From: Astropecten irregularis
Taxonomy: Eukaryota > Echinodermata > Asteroidea > Paxillosida > Astropectinidae
DNA: 64,000 nucleotides
Reading direction: 5' to 3'
Assembly (NCBI GenBank): GCA_963971285.1
Contig: OZ020244.1
Span: forward strand, 806,001-870,000
This document shows, one piece after another, positions 31,785 to 43,777 of this stretch (the stretch's first letter is position 1; each line of letters starts with the position of its first letter). The notes beneath the pieces are model-generated. The model did no database searches, was not told where the DNA came from, and saw only the letters and a list, made by a program, of their open reading frames with translations. The translations under genes and the position numbers were made by a program.

Positions 31785-32765
31785 ATGAGAGTCACCATTG
31801 CAATCTTGTTGATGACTTTTATGGCAGGAAACTGTCAAGGGGAGTGTCTGACTGGGTTCACTCCCAATTATTATAAGGCCAACAATCGTGCTTTACTGCA
31901 TCATGTATATCAAGCAAAGACTACATCTTCTGCTGTGATATGTGGTATAGATTGCTCCATGGATCCTGAATGTGCATCATTCAACTATCATGAGAGTAAC
32001 CACTACTGCCAGATGAATAACATTAGTAGGAATATGAATACTTCTATCTTTGTTGAGCTGCAAGGAAGTGCCTACTATGATGATAACTATGAAACTTCAT
32101 TTCTCTCAATACCAGACACTGTAAAGTACCAAAGCTGCCTGATGTTGCTTCAAGCTGGTCACCATGACAATGGCATCTATACCATCTATCCTCTTGGAAT
32201 GAGTGATGGCATACAGGTATACTGCGACATGACAACTGCTGGTGGAGGCTGGATAGTATTTCAGAGGCGTCAAGATGGCTCTGTTGACTTTTATCGTGAC
32301 TGGGCTGACTACCAATCTGGATTTGGCAATCTATCGGGTGAGTTTTGGTTAGGAAATGACAAACTAAACAATCTGACAAAAAATTTAGCGTGGAGATTGC
32401 ATGTAGACCTAGGAGACTGGGAGGGTATGACTGCTTGGGCTGAGTACGATGATTTTAAGATTGTAGGTGAGAAATACACACTCAATATTGGTTCATATAA
32501 TGCTATGAGTACAGCAGGTGACTCATTGGAAAAGCATAATGCTCATTATTTCTCAACAAAGCAAAATGATTTTGATGCAGCCTTAGTTAACTGTGCACAG
32601 AAATGGGAAGGTGCATGGTGGTTCAATAAATGCTTTAACTCTCACCTCAATGGCAAGTACAACAATCATACCAATGAAGGCAGTTGGCAAGGTGTACAAT
32701 GGTATCACTGGAAGGGAGTGTATTCCCTGAAGGAATGCAGCATGAAAATCAGGGAATTCCTCTAA
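31785..32765 (+). CDS. secreted PAN/apple plus fibrinogen C-terminal domain protein (FReD lectin-like), 326 aa
   Basis: The protein starts with a signal peptide (about residues 1-19, hydrophobic AILLMTFMAG, likely cleavage near G19). A PAN/apple-like module follows (C21, C53, C57, C63, F66-N-Y68, C75), and then a full fibrinogen-related domain from C118 to the end. FReD hallmarks are C118/C147, GGGWIVFQRRQDGSVDFYR, GEFWLG, and the second cysteine pair C270/C283 around EGAWWFNKCFNSHLNG. FReD proteins bind acetylated or carbohydrate ligands and act in invertebrate innate recognition (family knowledge). The usual Asp-rich Ca-binding stretch is here FSTKQNDFD, less acidic than typical. N-glycosylation sequons are visible at N79, N85, N182 and N196. 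The ORF is a single uninterrupted exon. ATG 31785 begins the signal peptide and is preceded by stops. A separate upstream 5' exon is possible. Confidence 0.9.
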   Translation: MRVTIAILLMTFMAGNCQGECLTGFTPNYYKANNRALLHHVYQAKTTSSAVICGIDCSMDPECASFNYHESNHYCQMNNISRNMNTSIFVELQGSAYYDDNYETSFLSIPDTVKYQSCLMLLQAGHHDNGIYTIYPLGMSDGIQVYCDMTTAGGGWIVFQRRQDGSVDFYRDWADYQSGFGNLSGEFWLGNDKLNNLTKNLAWRLHVDLGDWEGMTAWAEYDDFKIVGEKYTLNIGSYNAMSTAGDSLEKHNAHYFSTKQNDFDAALVNCAQKWEGAWWFNKCFNSHLNGKYNNHTNEGSWQGVQWYHWKGVYSLKECSMKIREFL

Positions 32766-34893
32766 ACAAAATAACATACAATGTTTCTGTACAAAACACA
32801 GAAATTGATTCCCATTCTAATAATTACATGTATATGAGACAGTTTCACAGGGTGAAACAGTTTTCATAGTTTGTAAACAGCTACCCAGGGCAGCTGAATT
32901 AACTGGTCAAAATATCTCACACAAATAATTAGTTTTTTAATAATGCATTTCTAATGGGCTATGCCAATGATTTCATAGAAAGATAAAGTAAATTGCATAG
33001 AAGGAAATATATTTCAGTGTCCATATTAAGCCTCTATTTATTCTTGCACTGGACTGATTACATCTGAGGCCTAATTCTTCTTTGACATGTGACCATGAAT
33101 AATTGCTGTGTAATCTGGAGATTGTATTATGGATGGGGCATGACATGCTTCCACTTCAATGACTTCATGATATCAAAACATTCAAGCTCTCTCTCACAAG
33201 TCTTTATTCATGATTGTATATCAACCCAAATCTATAAGGACATGATTTTCACATGTTGGGGCACTGATGAATGAATAATGTATGGGAGACATGATGTCTG
33301 TCCTTAACCAGATCAACCCTGGCACTTATGCATGTAATGTGCACATTTGTATGACATTGTATTTAATAGTGACTGTTTTTGTGTTTGCATATTAGTACCT
33401 TCATGTATATCAATGTACAAGGCTTTATTAACCTTCATATGGCTACTGTAGTTATTAGACTCATTGGGTGCATACATTTGCAGAGTTGCTTTTGTTTTCT
33501 GGTTTCACAAACTGACAAATTGACCGGCACACACACTGAGGCACATGGCTAAAATCAGTTTCATAAATTGATGAAATGAAACCTATCTTTGTGTCACTTG
33601 CTGAAACAAATGTGTTGAATAATGCCCTAAGTCATCAAAGTATGCATAATCATTTGAGTAAAATGACTCGGCTGTTTCACTGATACCTGACAAATGTTGC
33701 ACCTAATTGCAAATCCTGTCTACTGGCCTGAATTAAAAGCTGTATTGAAATACTGTTTATCAAGTACTGTTTTAGCATTGTAATATTGGTGACAGTGCAA
33801 TTTAATCTAGATAAACATGATTATTGGACAACATTTCTAGAAGTTGACAAAATTTGACCAACATAAGTTATAGAAGTTGTTTGAAACTATCTGTGACCCA
33901 CTCTGTCAGAATGAGTCATAAGCAGCACATTTGACAGACTGAGATATGCACATGTATGTGATCACAAAGGGTATACTGGGAGATTTCAAATGGTATATGT
34001 AGGAATCCTGTGGCATAATGTGTTGTTGAGATGTCAGTTAAGAAATTCTGTTGAATATTTCTGACGGATTCTCTCTGTGTTCAAACAGTCAAAACTGACA
34101 AATTTGTCTAAATATGACTAGTTCACACAGAGTGTGTCACAAAATATCAAGAATTGATTTTAATAGCATTGTAATATCAATTGACATTGTGATGTAATCT
34201 AGATGGAACTATTTATCATGTCTTGTGTGATGTCTGTGATATTTTTCATGAGTGAATGATTATTGAAATATTAGAAAACTGTATTAGTGACAGAGTTATT
34301 TAATGGTATGGTACATCATTGATCAAGCCATTTGTTAAGAAAGAAAATTCATTGAAATCATTTTGTTTTAAAACAAATGCACCTACCCCACTGCTGTACA
34401 GAGGTTTTAGGAAGGCAAATAGAAATTGGGCTTTCAAACTGAAACTAAACAATGATATTATTGATGTTGATCAATAATGTACCCTACCTTTAAGTACTCT
34501 GAGATGTACTGCCTTTGCTTTTACATGATATTTGGGTTAACAAATATATCCATACATTTCAGCATACACAAACTAATAATAATACTACAACTAGACTAAG
34601 GCCAATCACATTTGGGAACAATTGAATATCTTGAATTTACTGAAGCTATGTTGGGAGACAAATGAAGTACAATGTACATGTAAAAGCACATACATGACAT
34701 ATATAATGTTGGTAGACATGGTGTAATATTGGTATATGGAAACTGTTACTTGAGTATTGTCTTAATATTGTGATGCTGTTGGTGATGTGAGGTGATGATT
34801 TAATTACGTATATTCTCAAATTGTAGGCAATCAGTTTTGAAGAAATTTATGAAATGTATTAAAATAAACTTATAGCCATTTGGCACTTTTCAA
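32766..34893. other. 3' flank / possible long 3' UTR of the FReD gene
   Basis: AT-rich, no ORF above 61 codons and no recognisable repeat. The FReD transcript may end anywhere in this stretch; AATAAA at about 34863 is one candidate poly(A) signal. Confidence 0.4.
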
Positions 34894-35207
34894 TCAATGA
34901 TGGATCCAAGTTTTCAAGATGCTATCTCTTGGTGTGTCTTTGATGAGCAAACCATGTGACCACAGCCTTCTTGAACTAAACTTCAGACAGCAAAACATTG
35001 GAATGCAAGCTACAGTAGGAGGTTGTGTTGTGAGGGTCAATGTTGAAATATCTGAAATGGCTCATGTGATAGCATCTTTAGAATGAAAATGAATGTGAAA
35101 ATTCTTTAAAATGTACATTGTTTGGCATAGCTTAACAAGGAAGCAAATTTTGAATTGATTTATGAACTGAAAAAATTCAGGCTTTTATAGTTTGGATCCG
35201 TCAATGA
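34894..35207. mobile_element. MITE-like element, copy 1 (314 bp)
   Basis: The left end TCAATGATGGATCCAAG (34894) and right end TTTGGATCCGTCAATGA (35191-35207) are inverted with three mismatches. The interior is AT-rich and non-coding. The same ends bound a second, shorter copy at 35746-35928. Confidence 0.6.
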
Positions 35208-35745
35208 TTCATAATTTTGTTGTTATTTGAAAAAAAAAAAATATTGTACTTAAAAGTGATTTTTAATATTTGATTGTTTTCCGCACTTCTGAAATGATGA
35301 TTAAAATTAGGCACAAATTTAACATATCTTGACCTTTTTTCTAGATTTAGTATATAATTGATGTGTTATAGAAAACTTATATTCACTGACCCTTACTGAA
35401 ACAACATAAACAATAAAACTTATTTAACATATGCTGTATAAACTGAAACATCTAAATTTTAAATTTAATAATGTTGGTTTAAGTCCAAGACTATGTAATT
35501 TGTCTTTGCTAAAAATTGAAATCATGAGCAATTTATAACTGAAATGTACATTACTGTTTGTGTTACAATGAGTGCAGAAAGATTCTGTCAAGACCAAATT
35601 TAAAGTTAATAGTCTGAGCCTTTGAAAGGTTTTACAAATTAATGCCCCTTTAAATGTTCATAATTATTTTCATGATAGTTAGATAATCAAATATAATGCT
35701 TATCAATTTTGAACACTTTTAATGAATGTTTTTACTTAAAGTAAG

Positions 35746-35928
35746 TCAATGATGGATCCAAGTTACCATAATGCTATCTCAAGTCAAAGATAGCATTTTG
35801 TTTTTAGATAAAAATGATGTTTTATGATAATTATTTTCAGAAAAGTCTCAAAATTCCGTTTGAATAATATGAAAAAGAAAATGTATTTAAATTGAAGAAA
35901 AATACAAACACTTTGGATCGATCAATGA
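35746..35928. mobile_element. MITE-like element, copy 2 (183 bp)
   Basis: It starts with the same 17 bases TCAATGATGGATCCAAG and ends TTTGGATCGATCAATGA. It also shares the ATGCTATCTC word just inside the left end with copy 1. It appears to be an internal-deletion derivative of the same family. Confidence 0.6.
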
Positions 35929-38402
35929 TTAACACTTATATCAGTGTGAATAAATGGATGTTAAATGTTTTTATGATAAAAATACCACAAGTCCACTATA
36001 CAGAAACTGAGGTTAGGAAATGCTTGAAATATGGACAAGTGTCATACCACTGTATTACCAGTAACCTTTTATATGTTGAATTATTCAAATACTGAGAATG
36101 ATATCAGTAATTAACCTTTCCATTGCAAGCTGAAAATATAATAACCTTGTTACCCTTGAAGAATCCATGCCTTACCAAGTCTTGAGTTGAAGGAAGGTAT
36201 TAATATTCATTCCTAAATATTAATTTATAACATGATTTGAAAAATAGTTTGATGTTGAAATCACACACATAGATTGAACAACCTGACTAAACAGCAACTT
36301 CATCTGCTACTTGTGTTGCTGCACTTAAATATTCTTTAATTATATAAATCCATGAATGAATGTTTTCTCTCAAACTCTAAGGATTATGTTATTGTTACCC
36401 CAAGATAAGTTATGGAAATAATTATCCCAAATACAAGGTTGTAAAATGATGGATATTTTGAAATAAATGAAGCATTTAATGTGGTGAAATAATAGAATGT
36501 ATTCAATTTTGCCTTAATTTGTGTTTGTCTGTGTGTCAGTGCTTACAGGTATTCATCATTTCCTTTATATTAATGATCCTTTGTTTGGATGATGCTAATG
36601 AATAATACTCTTCCATGAAAAGTGTTATAATTGCCTTTATAGGACTCTGCCATAGTATTCCACTGAAAGCAGTAAAAACATTTATTACACAGATTTTACA
36701 CCCTTTACACCCAAGCCAAGGATAAGGCACAAGGATGTTAGATATTAATATAAGCTAACTGGTCATTAATCACCGTCAGAGGGCGGTAAACACTTTATAT
36801 TCAACAGTTTTGTTTGTGCTTTCGAGAAAAATAAAATAATTCAGTGATCTGACACCACTTAAGTTATCTGCTGCCCTCTATCACACTGTTTACTACTTAG
36901 CAACGGCAACCTGTGGCAAAGGGACATGACCCTATTATTATTTACATTTTGGCACGCGACAAACATTGTTCACATTCCTGACATTCTGCAGCGCACTTCA
37001 GAACAACATTGTTTAGACTTGTCTCGAGTCGAGAAAACTTGCTGATGAACTGAAGAAGGTACTAAGACTTAATTTATTTCAGCACGATCTGTTTCATTTG
37101 ATCCATATCCCAAAATTGACCGGATCTCTTTAATTCGTTTCACCAATTCAAAGATTTATTGGTGATTTCCTTGGCTTTTGCCAAAATTATATCTCGCCAA
37201 GACGACTTAGCTAGAAAAATAATTATAATTATCTGAATAATTGGTATGGCACTCATAATGCTCCGTAAATCGGCGAATAGTGAAGACTCAACTCTAGAGG
37301 GCGGCCTTCATTTAGAAGCCATGGGACCGACGAATTTCCTCACATAAACACAAGAAAAGACCATTTATTTCTCCATGGTTCAAGTAACAGGTAATATATC
37401 TTGGTATAAATTGGCTAAAGGTGATAAATTACCCTTGTAGAACCTTTTTGCCATGGATTAAATAAACGTATTGGCCGATTAAAACGTGAATTTGGATGGA
37501 GAGTGTCACTCTAGTAATAAATGAGCCATGCTTTGCATTTTAATACCAAGCAGACGTTCGTAATTTACTATCCGGGTTGCATATACTGGACAATTTCATT
37601 TTCGTATTTCTCAGACTTAGGGCTGTGAATGGCGACCAGAGAGAGACAGATTTTTAAAAAGAGCCATCTACAGCCCTATGTGTGGGGCTACGTATTTAGG
37701 GCCTACATACACGTACTGATATAGGCCTTCTCTGTGTATTAATTGTGTGTTGCAGCTTATATATTAAGCATAAGAATCCATTCATTTGACTGCAAAGTTC
37801 AAGCTTTTGGTTGAATTTTTGTGCACTTCCCTATATATTACTAAAGCTAGGGCATTGTTTTTCTCTGGTTTTGAATAATGATATTAATAAGTACTAAAGT
37901 AAGACTAAGTCTCTAGCTAGGCTAGTATAGGAGCCTAGGTGTTTGGGCTCTGAGCAACATGTACTGTACATGTATGACGTTGTAATGTGTTGTCTGTGTA
38001 AAATCTTGGACATAAAACCAGACATTTCATTTTAAGTGAAGTATATATACGTTTCAATAAAGTGAATGCATGCGTAGAACAGCGGGTGTGCACTGAAAAT
38101 ATAAGCAGAGTGTGCTCTTTGCCTTCCATAAATTACTGTGATGAGTGGATTCAGTATGTAATATATTCAGGCAACAAAGGTCTTTGTTCAGTGGATCTTG
38201 AAGAAAGAGACTGTGGCATTCTTCGTACATTTAACATTCCAATTTGTTTCTGAATCTGCCTAAAATCCAGTGCTTTTAAAGAAATGTTCCCGTCTTAATT
38301 GTTTGATGTTGCAGTGAGCCACAATGAGAGATCTGAATTCATCCATCACCAATTATGTCAGCAAATCAGCATTTAATGTACATTTATTTGTTCTTATCAT
38401 AG
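35929..38402. other. spacer without a recognised coding gene; possible promoter near 36770-37070
   Basis: Mostly AT-rich. The part at 36770-37330 is less AT-rich, with AGAGGGCGG boxes (36777, 37298) and TTAGCAACGGCAAC (about 36895). The segment ending AACTGAAGAAG|GTACTAAG (about 37060) looks like a first exon with donor. This could be the 5' end of the transcript whose exon-like modules begin at 38403 (inference). Confidence 0.3.
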
Positions 38403-38614
38403 ATTTGACAATCAACTTGCCGCAGCCTGATCTCAAATCATGCCAAGACCCCAGATATCAACAAGGCAACCAGTCATCAGGCTGTCTGTCAGGAAAAGAC
38501 AGACACCAGCCACCCAGCCAGTGAGAGTGTGACTGTCCAACTAGCCAGCCTCTAAGGAAGCAGTCATCCAGCCATTCAGCCAGGCAAGAAGATGCCTCCG
38601 TTGGATAGAAACAG
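38403..38614 (+). ncRNA. exon-like module 1 of a putative non-coding transcript
   Basis: The segment runs from TTCTTATCATAG to ACAG|GTACAT. It aligns, with gaps, to 41668-43164 and 43461-43694: a TTTGA... start, a TGCCAAGACC-CAGAT block, CAACCAGTCATC, GGAAAAGACAGACACCAGCC, then AAGAAGATGCC and the ACAG donor. A 30-codon frame starting MPRPQIS is open here but broken in the other two modules, so coding function is not supported. Three spliced-looking paralogous modules in a row suggest a multi-exon non-coding RNA or a decayed gene. Confidence 0.4.
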
Positions 38615-39390
38615 GTACATTTTGTCAAGTATTGATTTTCATTTTTCTTGTTCATCCATGTTTCAAATTTTTGCCCCAAATCTGGCTGATCTGCTTGTCT
38701 TTCTCAAGTAAATGTGTCAAATGCAAGTAATGTTTTCAGCATAAAAGGGGTTACTCTTTGCATAGTTGAAACAGGGGGAGAAGTTAATCAAAGTCACACG
38801 ATGTTTTGTTGCTGGTGACGATGTTTCAATTGCAAAGACTGCTAACCTTTATTGGGTATAAACTGAAGACTGGGTGCTACAGTGCTGTTTATGTACTAGC
38901 AACCTGCCTCTGGTCCGTGCTGTGATGTGGACGTCGGCATTTTGTGGCATTGGTCTGATGTCTCCTGGTGGGTCCATCCGTTGTACGGTTGGGGGACATG
39001 GTAGGGGTGGTGAGGAGCTTGAGGTGGGTGCTGAACCTCTCTGTAAGAATAATCTCATCTGCCAAGTAGTCGCTACTTAGGAAGGGCCTCAACTTCACTG
39101 TTACCCCTGTTGCATAGTCTACTATGCACTAAATTCTACCTGCCAACTTCTGCCCAGGAAGAATTCCTGAGACACTTTACCCGAGACGGAAAGTCCAGTG
39201 TGGACAGTGCGAGTCGGGTACCCTCATGAGCCTAGTATTGAGAGCTCGGTAATTCTTCCATGCATGCACGGTTAAGTTACCCGAGTCAAGTGCGAACACA
39301 GGTAATATTTGCCCATTTTTCATTTACCCATCAGCTTGGTGAAACCCCCTGGGAAAAAAAAGTCCAGTGCGGACAGGGCTATAGTCTTCT
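38615..39390. other. intron-like spacer with a short direct repeat
   Basis: AAAGTCCAGTGTGGACAG (39188) and AAAGTCCAGTGCGGACAG (39358) are direct repeats 170 bp apart, each containing the dyad GTCC...GGAC. No gene is visible. Confidence 0.4.
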
Positions 39391-40790
39391 CAGGCCATCA
39401 CATTGTCCCATAGTTGCATTGTGCCATCACATTGTCACATCTTTCCCTCGAGTTGTGCCGTCGCATTATCGCAACGTGCCGTTCGCATTGTCGCATCGTG
39501 CCGTCGCATTGTCGGGTCATGCCATCACATTGTCGCATCGCGCGATTGCATTGTCGGCTCATGCCATCACATTGTCATATCGTGCCTTCGCATAGTTGCC
39601 TCATGCCATCGCATTTTTGCCTCGTGCCGTCACATAGTTGCCTCATGCCATTGCATTGTCGCAAAGTTGCATCGTGTTGTTGACTTGTCACATCGTGCCA
39701 TCGCATTGTCGCATCGTGCCATCGCATTGTTGATTCATGCCATCACATTGTCACATCGTGCCGTCGCATAGTTGCCTCATGCCCTCGCATTGTTGCCTCG
39801 TGCCGTCACATAGTTGCCTCATGCCATTGCATAGTCGCCTCATGCCATCGCATTGTCACATTGTGCCGTCGCATTGTTGCATCCTACCATTGCATAGTTG
39901 ATGCATGCCATCGCACTGTTGCCTCGTGCCGTCACATAGTTGGCTCATTCCATTGCATAGTCGCTAAGTTGCATCATGCTGTCGACTTGTCACATCGTGC
40001 CATCGCATTGTCGATTCATACCATCACATTGTCGCCTCGTGTCGTCACAAAGTTGCCTCATGTCATTATGTTGTCGCATACTTGCCTCGTGCCATCGCAT
40101 TGTCGCAGAGTCTCATCATACCGTCGTATTGTCGGATCGTGCCGTCCCATAGTCACCTTGTACCATCGCATTGTTGCATCAATTCATGGCATCACAGTCT
40201 CCTCATGCCATCGCATTGTCGCATCGTGCTGTCGCATACTTGCCTCGTGCTATCGCATTGTCGCAGAGTCTCATCATTCCGTCGTATTGTCGCATCGTGC
40301 CGTCCCATAGTCACCTTGTACCATCGCATTGTTGCATCAATTCATGGCGTCACATAGTCTCCTCATGCCATCGAATTGTCGCATCACGCTGTCGCATACT
40401 TGCCTCGTGCCATCGCATTTTCACAGAGTCTCATCGTGTCGTCGTATTGTCGCATCGTGTCGTCGCATAGTTGCGTTTTGCCATCTCGTTGTTGCAGAAT
40501 CTCATCGTGTCGTCGTATTGTCGCATCGTGTCGTCGCATAGTTGCTTTTTGCCATCTCGTTGTTGCAGAATCTCATCGTGTCGTCGTATTGTCGCATCGT
40601 GTCGTCGCATAGTTGCGTTTTGCCATCTCGTTGTTGCAGAATCTCATCGTGTCGTCGTATTGTCGCATCGTGTCGTCGCATATTTGCTTTTTGCCATCTC
40701 GTTGTTGCAGAATCTCATCGTGTCGTCGTATTGTTGCATTGTCGTATCGTGCTGTTGCATAGTCTTCTTGTGCCATTTGTACAATCGCAG
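39391..40790. repeat. 21 bp minisatellite with 71 bp and ~159 bp higher-order blocks
   Basis: The basic unit is about 21 bp (CGCATTGTCGCATCGTGCCGT and variants). From about 40097 a ~159 bp block is duplicated (AGAGTCTCATCAT at about 40107 and 40266). From about 40470 a 71 bp compound unit repeats with almost no change (TTTTGCCATCTCGTTGTTGC). The overlapping + strand ORFs of 66-149 codons are products of a stop-free 7-codon unit. Confidence 0.9.
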
Positions 40791-40823
40791 TTGTACCGTG
40801 CCAATCCTCCGCCTACCCGTCTG

Positions 40824-41070
40824 AGTATCTTAAATCAAACATTGGTTGCTGACCCACAGATTGATTGTGATCCACCTAAGCTCTTAGAAAGGGCTCCGGT
40901 GAACAGTCTGAAAAGTGGGAAGGCTGCAGGGATCTGTGGTATTCATGTGGAGTTCTTAAAAGCTGGTGGGGATAGTGCAGTTGAGACATTGCATGACATA
41001 CTAGGTTCAGTATGGACTACTAATGAGATCCCATCTGACTGGAAGAGGGGCATTATACAAGGGTCAACAC
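40824..41070 (+). pseudogene. LINE-type reverse transcriptase fragment
   Basis: The translated frame contains VNSLKSGKAAGICGIHVEFL, then TNEIPSDWKRGII. This matches the N-terminal part of non-LTR retrotransposon RT domains (the pattern LK-x-GKA-x-G-x-x-GI...E-x-LK...P-x-x-W-x-x-x-II). Only about 80 residues remain. The YxDD core and endonuclease are absent, and sequence turns unrelated after ATTATACAAGGG. It directly abuts the 21 bp minisatellite. It is a dead 5'-truncated and 3'-lost fragment; the clade cannot be assigned. Confidence 0.75.
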
Positions 41071-41667
41071 TATCTTTTTTTTGGTGGTCCGCCAGGGTAT
41101 AAATAAAACCACAACACCCAGTCTTCAGTTGCCTGATGAAGGTTAGCAGTCCTTACAACCGAAACATCGCTGCCAGCAACACGATATTGCTTGACTTTGA
41201 ATAACTTCTTACCCTGTTTAAAGAAATCTTATGTTTACATAGGAATTTCAAAAAAAGCCTTTTTTGATGGCATGTCAAGTCACATACACAACGAGTAGAT
41301 ACATTGTGAATGACTGGAATGTTGCTAGAGACTGTACTCATTACATGTTCCACCGTATGCCATTCGGGTATTGTTGTGTGACAGAGTACAGACATTTCAA
41401 CGGAAAGACGTAATTTATATATTAATTGTGCTGCCAATTCAAGAATTGTTTAATTTGTAAATTCAACAAATTGTTGGTGCCATGTCCACATTCAAGTATC
41501 TTCTCTCACTGCAAAACACACTACATTATGGTTCACAGTCTAATTTTGATTCTGCCTACCATAACAGGTTTTCAAAATAAGGATAAGACATTGGTTAAAT
41601 TGCTGTTTGATTGTTTCATTCATAATCCTTTTAATCTGTCAACTTCCAATGATTTTTGTTGTCACAG
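41071..41667. other. intron-like spacer
   Basis: AT-rich, no supportable ORF. It ends in a good acceptor, ATTTTTGTTGTCACAG, before 41668. Confidence 0.35.
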
Positions 41668-43164
41668 GTTTGATCTAAGCCAGATATGATCCCAACTGAT
41701 GCCAAGACCTCAGATACCAGCAACGTAACCAGTGATCTGGCTGTCCATCAGAAGAGACAGTTATCAGCATGGAGTCCAAACCAGTGAAACTGTGACTGTA
41801 TAACCTGCTAGCAAGCCAGCCAGCCAGCCCAACCAAAAACCAGGAAAGACAGTCACCAGCCATCCTTGGAGGCATCAAACCAGTGAGGCTATGACCATCC
41901 AACTAGGGAGCCAGCTAACCAGCCAACCCAGTCATCTAGTCCAACAAGGAAAGACAGTCACCAGCCATCCTTGGAGTCATCAAACCAGTAAGACTATGAC
42001 CATCCAACTAGGGAGCCAGCTAACCAGCCATCCCAGCCATCTACGGTAGTCTAACAAGGAAAGACAGTCACCAGCCATCCTTGGAGTCATCAAACCAGTA
42101 AGACTATGACCATCCAACTAGGGAGCCAGCTAACCAGCCAACCCAGTCATCTAGTCTAACAAGGAAAGACAGTCACCAGCCATCCTTGGAGTCATCAAAC
42201 CAGTAAGATTATGACCATCCTACTAGGGAGCCAGCTAACCAGCCATCCCAGCCATCTACGGTAGTCTAACAAGGAAAGACAGTCACCAGCCATCCTTGGA
42301 GTCATCAAACTAGTGAGACTGTGACCATCCAACTAGGGAGCCAACTAACCAGCCAGTCCAGTCATCTAGTCTAACAAGTAAAGACAGTCACCAGCCATCC
42401 TTGGAGTCATCAAACTAGTGAGACTGTGACCATCCAACTAGGGAGCCAACTAACCAGCCAACCCAGTCATAGTCTAACAAGGAAAGACAGTCACCAGCCA
42501 TCCTTGGAGTCATCAAACCAGTAAGATTATGACCATCCTACTAGGGAGCCAGCTAACCAGCCATCCCAGCCATCTACGGTAGTCTAACAAGGAAAGACAG
42601 TCACCAGCCATCCTTGGAGTCATCAAACTAGTGAGACTGTGACCATCCAACTAGGGAGCCAACTAACCAGCCAACCCAGTCATAGTCTAACAAGGAAAGA
42701 CAGTCACCAGCCATCCTTGGAGTCATCAAACCAGTAAGATTATGACCATCCAACTACGGAGCCAGCTAACCAGCCATCCCAGCCATCTACGGTAGTCTAA
42801 CAAGGAAAGACAGTCACCAGCCATCCTTGGAGTCATCAAACCAGTAAGACTATGACCATCCAACTAGGGAGCCAGCTAACCAGCCAGCCCAGTCATCTAG
42901 TCTAACAAGGAAAGACAGTCACCAGCCATCCTTGGAGTCATCAAACCAGTAAGACTATGACCATCCAACTAGGGAGCCAGCTAACCAGCCAGCCCAGCCA
43001 TCTAGTCTAACAAGGAAAGATAGTCACCAGCCATCCTTGGAGTCATGAGTCATCAAACCAGTGAGAGTGTGACTGTCCAACTAGCCAGCCTCTTGGGAAG
43101 CAGCAACAAGCAGTCACCCATCCATTTATCCAGCCAAGAAGATGCCACACTTGGATTGGGACAG
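41668..43164 (+). ncRNA. exon-like module 2, internally expanded by a 105-110 bp tandem array
   Basis: It begins after TTGTTGTCACAG (same acceptor context as module 3) and ends ACAG|GTAAAT. Between its conserved start (GTTTGATCT...GATGCCAAGACCTCAGAT) and end (AAGAAGATGCCACACTTGGA), about ten units of CTAACAAGGAAAGACAGTCA, CCAGCCATCCTTGGAGTCAT, CAAACCAGTAAGACTATGAC fill 41840-43040. Start points of AAGGAAAGACAG at 41946, 42056, 42161 and 42271 give steps of 110, 105 and 110, set by presence or absence of a CTACGGTAG insert. All frames contain stops. Confidence 0.45.
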
Positions 43165-43460
43165 GTAAATCTTAATAAATATTTATAGATTTTTAGACTT
43201 GTTTATCCATACTTTATTGTCAGTTACCGATGTTAGGCTGATGGTAGGTTAGTTACCTGGGGACCAAGAACAACCATCCATTTATCTTATTGGACATTTA
43301 GTTTAGACTGTGGTGAGTCTTTTATAAGGTGGTCCCTTGCAGGACTAAAATACGGAAATATAGTCCATGAAATAAGACAGTGACCGTGTGCTGTTTGATT
43401 CAGTTTCATTTCCAATTCTTTTAATTTGATTTCCAATGTTGTTTTGTTTTCTTGTCACAG

Positions 43461-43694
43461 GTTTGATCTTATTCAACTTTGCTGGACCTGCATGATGTCC
43501 TGATCTGAGTTGATGCCAGGCCCCCTGATTCCAGCAAGGCAACCAGTTATCTGTCCATCAGTCAAGGGAGACAGTCATTATGCAGCCACCCAGCCAAGCC
43601 ATCTAGTCTGACTGTTCAACAAGCCATCCCCTTAGGAAGCAGTCATCCAGTTATTCAGCCAGCCAAGAACATGCCACACTTTGGACTGCCACAG
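43461..43694 (+). ncRNA. exon-like module 3 of the putative non-coding transcript
   Basis: The acceptor TTTTCTTGTCACAG precedes 43461, and the donor ACAG|GTACAA follows 43694. It shares GTTTGATCT, GATGCCAGGCC, CAAGGCAACCAGTTATC, GACAGTCAT, TTAGGAAGCAGTCATCCAG and AAGAACATGCCACACTTTGG with modules 1 and 2. It lacks the internal tandem expansion. No conserved frame. Confidence 0.4.
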
Positions 43695-43777
43695 GTACAA
43701 AATAGAAGTATATACATTCAATGAACTTGCATCTTGAAGGAATATGAACTTTTCAACAGAAAGACTTGGTTTATTCC

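Noticed and set aside
31785..32765. Bacterial or viral lectin gene
   Set aside because: The signal peptide, PAN/apple and FReD combination and the surrounding DNA are typical of animals.
39260..40541. Serine/histidine-rich + strand ORFs
   Set aside because: They are products of the 21 bp minisatellite (7-codon unit) and overlap in several frames.
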